Part shown: positions 62,553 to 64,000 of the stretch, piece after piece
Numbering within the stretch: the first letter of the stretch is position 1
How the letters are laid out: every line of letters starts with the position of its first letter
DNA from: Micromonospora sp. HM5-17
GTDB lineage: Bacteria; Actinomycetota; Actinomycetes; Mycobacteriales; Micromonosporaceae
NCBI RefSeq assembly: GCF_003762835.1
Contig: NZ_RJWA01000014.1
Location: 1 to 64,000, forward strand
Reading direction: 5' to 3'
DNA length: 64,000 nucleotides
Translations under genes and position numbers: made by a program
The notes under the pieces: model-generated
The model's database searches: none
The model's input: only the letters and a program-made list of their open reading frames with translations
Told to the model about the DNA's origin: nothing

Positions 62553-64000
62553 TGCGACGAGGACTCACCACCCGGCTGTCCCGACCCGGGATCACGTTCC
62601 GCCGGCTCCCACCGCTGTCCTGGGTCGCGCTCGGGCTGTTGACCGTGATCGCCCTGGGCGCCATCTTCGCGCCGGTGCTCGCGCCACACTCGCCGCTCGA
62701 GCAGCAGTTGCACGGCGGCGGCCCGTCGGCCGCGCACTGGATGGGCCTGGACAGCGCCAACCGGGACATCCTGAGCCGGCTGCTGTACGGCGCCCGCTGG
62801 TCGTTGATCATCGGGCTCGGCTCGACCGGGCTGGCCCTGGTGGCGGGGGCGCTGATCGGCGCCGTCGCCGCCACCTCCCGGCGCTGGGTCGACGAGACCA
62901 TCATGCGGGTCCTCGACGTGGTGATGGCGTTCCCCGGCATCGCCCTGGCGGCCGTGCTGGTGGCGGTCTTCGGAGGCGGGATCCCGGTACTGGTCGCCGC
63001 GATCGGCTTCGTCTACATGCCCTCGGTCGCCCGGGTGGTCCGGGCCAACGTCCTGGCCCAGTACGGCGAGGACTACGTGGCGGCCGAAAAGATCATCGGC
63101 GCGCGCACCCCGTACATCGTGGCGAAGCACGTGGCGATCAACTGCGCCGCGCCGATCCTGGTGTTCTGCACGGTGATGGTCGCCGACGCGATCGTCTTCG
63201 AGGCGTCGCTGTCGTTCATCGGCGCCGGGGTGCGGCCCCCGGACCCGTCCTGGGGCAGCGTCATCTCGGACGGCAAGAACATGGTGCTGCTGGGCGGCTG
63301 GTGGGCCACCGTCTTTCCCGGTCTGCTGATCCTGCTGACCGTGCTGGCGCTCAACATCCTCGCCGAGGGCATCTCCGACGCCTGGGCGGCTCCGGCGGCC
63401 CGGCGCCCGGTCGGGGCGAAGAAGGCGGTCGAGGGCGACGCCTGGGAGCAGGCGGTGCCGGGCTCCGGTGAGGTCACCGAACTGCCGGGGCTGGCCGAGG
63501 CGGCCCGCCGGCTGGCCGAACGGGCCCGCCCGGTGCCGGACGGCCCGCCCGTGCTGAGCGTGCGCAACCTCGCCATCGGCTTCGACGACCGGCACGACGG
63601 GGTCGACATCGTGGACGGCATCTCCTTCGACGTACGCCGCGGCGAGGTCCTGGGGCTGGTCGGAGAGTCGGGCTGCGGCAAGTCGCTCACCGCGCTGACC
63701 ATCATGGGGCTCCAGCCCCGGGGCGCCCGGGTCCGAGGCGAGATCGAGTTCGACGGCAAGGACCTGCTCACGCTCTCCCGGTCGGCCCGGCGGCGGCTGC
63801 TCGGGCACGACATGGCGATGATCTACCAGGACGCGCTCTCCTCACTCAACCCGGCCATGACGATCAGGGCCCAGCTCAAGCAGGTGGTGCGGCGGGGCGG
63901 GCGGCGCAGCGCCACCGAGCTGCTGGAACTGGTCGGGCTGGACCCGCGGCGCACCCTGTCGGCGTACCCCCACGAACTCTCCGGCGGGCAGCGGCAGCGG
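62552..64000 (+). CDS. DppC permease fused to DppD ATP-binding protein (3' end outside window)
   Basis: The gene is open from ATG 62552 to the last base, 483 codons. Residues 1-285 are a DppC permease: MGLDSANRDILSRLLYGARWSLIIGLGS, a six-helix core, the EAA-like segment YGEDYVAAEKIIGARTPYIVAKHVAIN, and SFIGAGVRPPDPSWGSVI. A 50-residue linker leads into a DppD-type ATPase from about 330: LSVRNLAIGFDDRHDGVDIVDGISFDV, Walker A GESGCGKSLT, AMIYQDALSSLNPAMTI (Q-loop) and the signature LSGGQRQ at the window end. Walker B and the rest are not seen. Permease-ATPase fusions of this kind occur in actinobacterial peptide importers. Confidence 0.92.
   Translation, partial: MRRGLTTRLSRPGITFRRLPPLSWVALGLLTVIALGAIFAPVLAPHSPLEQQLHGGGPSAAHWMGLDSANRDILSRLLYGARWSLIIGLGSTGLALVAGALIGAVAATSRRWVDETIMRVLDVVMAFPGIALAAVLVAVFGGGIPVLVAAIGFVYMPSVARVVRANVLAQYGEDYVAAEKIIGARTPYIVAKHVAINCAAPILVFCTVMVADAIVFEASLSFIGAGVRPPDPSWGSVISDGKNMVLLGGWWATVFPGLLILLTVLALNILAEGISDAWAAPAARRPVGAKKAVEGDAWEQAVPGSGEVTELPGLAEAARRLAERARPVPDGPPVLSVRNLAIGFDDRHDGVDIVDGISFDVRRGEVLGLVGESGCGKSLTALTIMGLQPRGARVRGEIEFDGKDLLTLSRSARRRLLGHDMAMIYQDALSSLNPAMTIRAQLKQVVRRGGRRSATELLELVGLDPRRTLSAYPHELSGGQRQR

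Noticed and set aside
1-64000. tRNA or rRNA genes and attachment sites.
   Set aside because: No cloverleaf-like sequence with a CCA-side acceptor stem or rRNA motif was seen in any intergenic gap.

Overview
The window is very GC-rich (by eye above 70% over most of its length) with many GTG starts, 1-14 bp gene overlaps and long GC-rich hairpins. It encodes features typical of filamentous or mycolate-type actinobacteria: a mycothiol-dependent-nitroreductase-like protein, the CtaJ-DUF5130-PepN-RpiB neighbourhood, class F sortase, EttA, GlbO and a c-di-AMP riboswitch of actinobacterial form. I read it as the chromosome of an actinomycete, most likely of the Micromonosporaceae (inference from gene style, not from a marker gene). 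No rRNA, tRNA, CRISPR array, phage genes or complete insertion sequence was recognised.

Layout. 1-2330 is an accessory patch of visibly lower GC: the tail of an XRE regulator, a small unknown gene, the C-terminal remnant of an IS5-type transposase, a HEAT-like protein and a SUKH (SMI1/KNR4) protein. 2381-4380 holds two damaged genes, a DUF4241 gene with one frameshift and an alpha/beta hydrolase lacking its 5' part. 4506-6267 carries a proline-rich membrane protein and SURF1. 6526-15083 contains cobalamin-type genes in two blocks (a divergent cobB-like gene plus a GNAT gene; then cobC-cobT-cobA/cysG, overlapping by 1-4 bases), separated by a bifunctional penicillin-binding protein. 15192-19201 is a coupled trehalose pair, otsA followed by a gene joining trehalose-6-phosphate phosphatase to a GH15 hydrolase. 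19551-23667 has ettA, a thioesterase, an unknown gene, YbjN and globin GlbO.

23849-29246 holds an MFS exporter, an MscS channel, an HNH nuclease, a class F sortase and its probable surface substrate. 29398-32312 is a tryptophan-to-anthranilate cluster: an Lrp/AsnC regulator diverging from tryptophan 2,3-dioxygenase and kynureninase. A large secreted subtilase follows. 36198-42490 (ctaJ, DUF5130, pepN, DsbA-like nitroreductase, DUF1015, rpiB) keeps a gene neighbourhood known from mycobacteria. 42579-47119 has small membrane/unknown genes, a GT2 glycosyltransferase, a polysaccharide deacetylase and an SDR. A c-di-AMP riboswitch (47474-47583) precedes a secreted coiled-coil protein with an M15-like zinc-peptidase signature.

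48742-53603 has a cation diffusion facilitator, a macrodomain protein and a sugar-type ABC importer without its own ATPase and with a frameshift in the first permease. 54294-56402 is a second EF-G-like GTPase behind a 690-base structured leader. 56612-59504 has a phosphodiester glycosidase-type secreted protein, an anti-sigma-like ATPase and a FadR/GntR regulator. The regulator diverges from a dipeptide/oligopeptide ABC operon that runs off the window, with a textbook FadR-type operator between them. Coding assignments are my own reading of motifs; no database search was possible.
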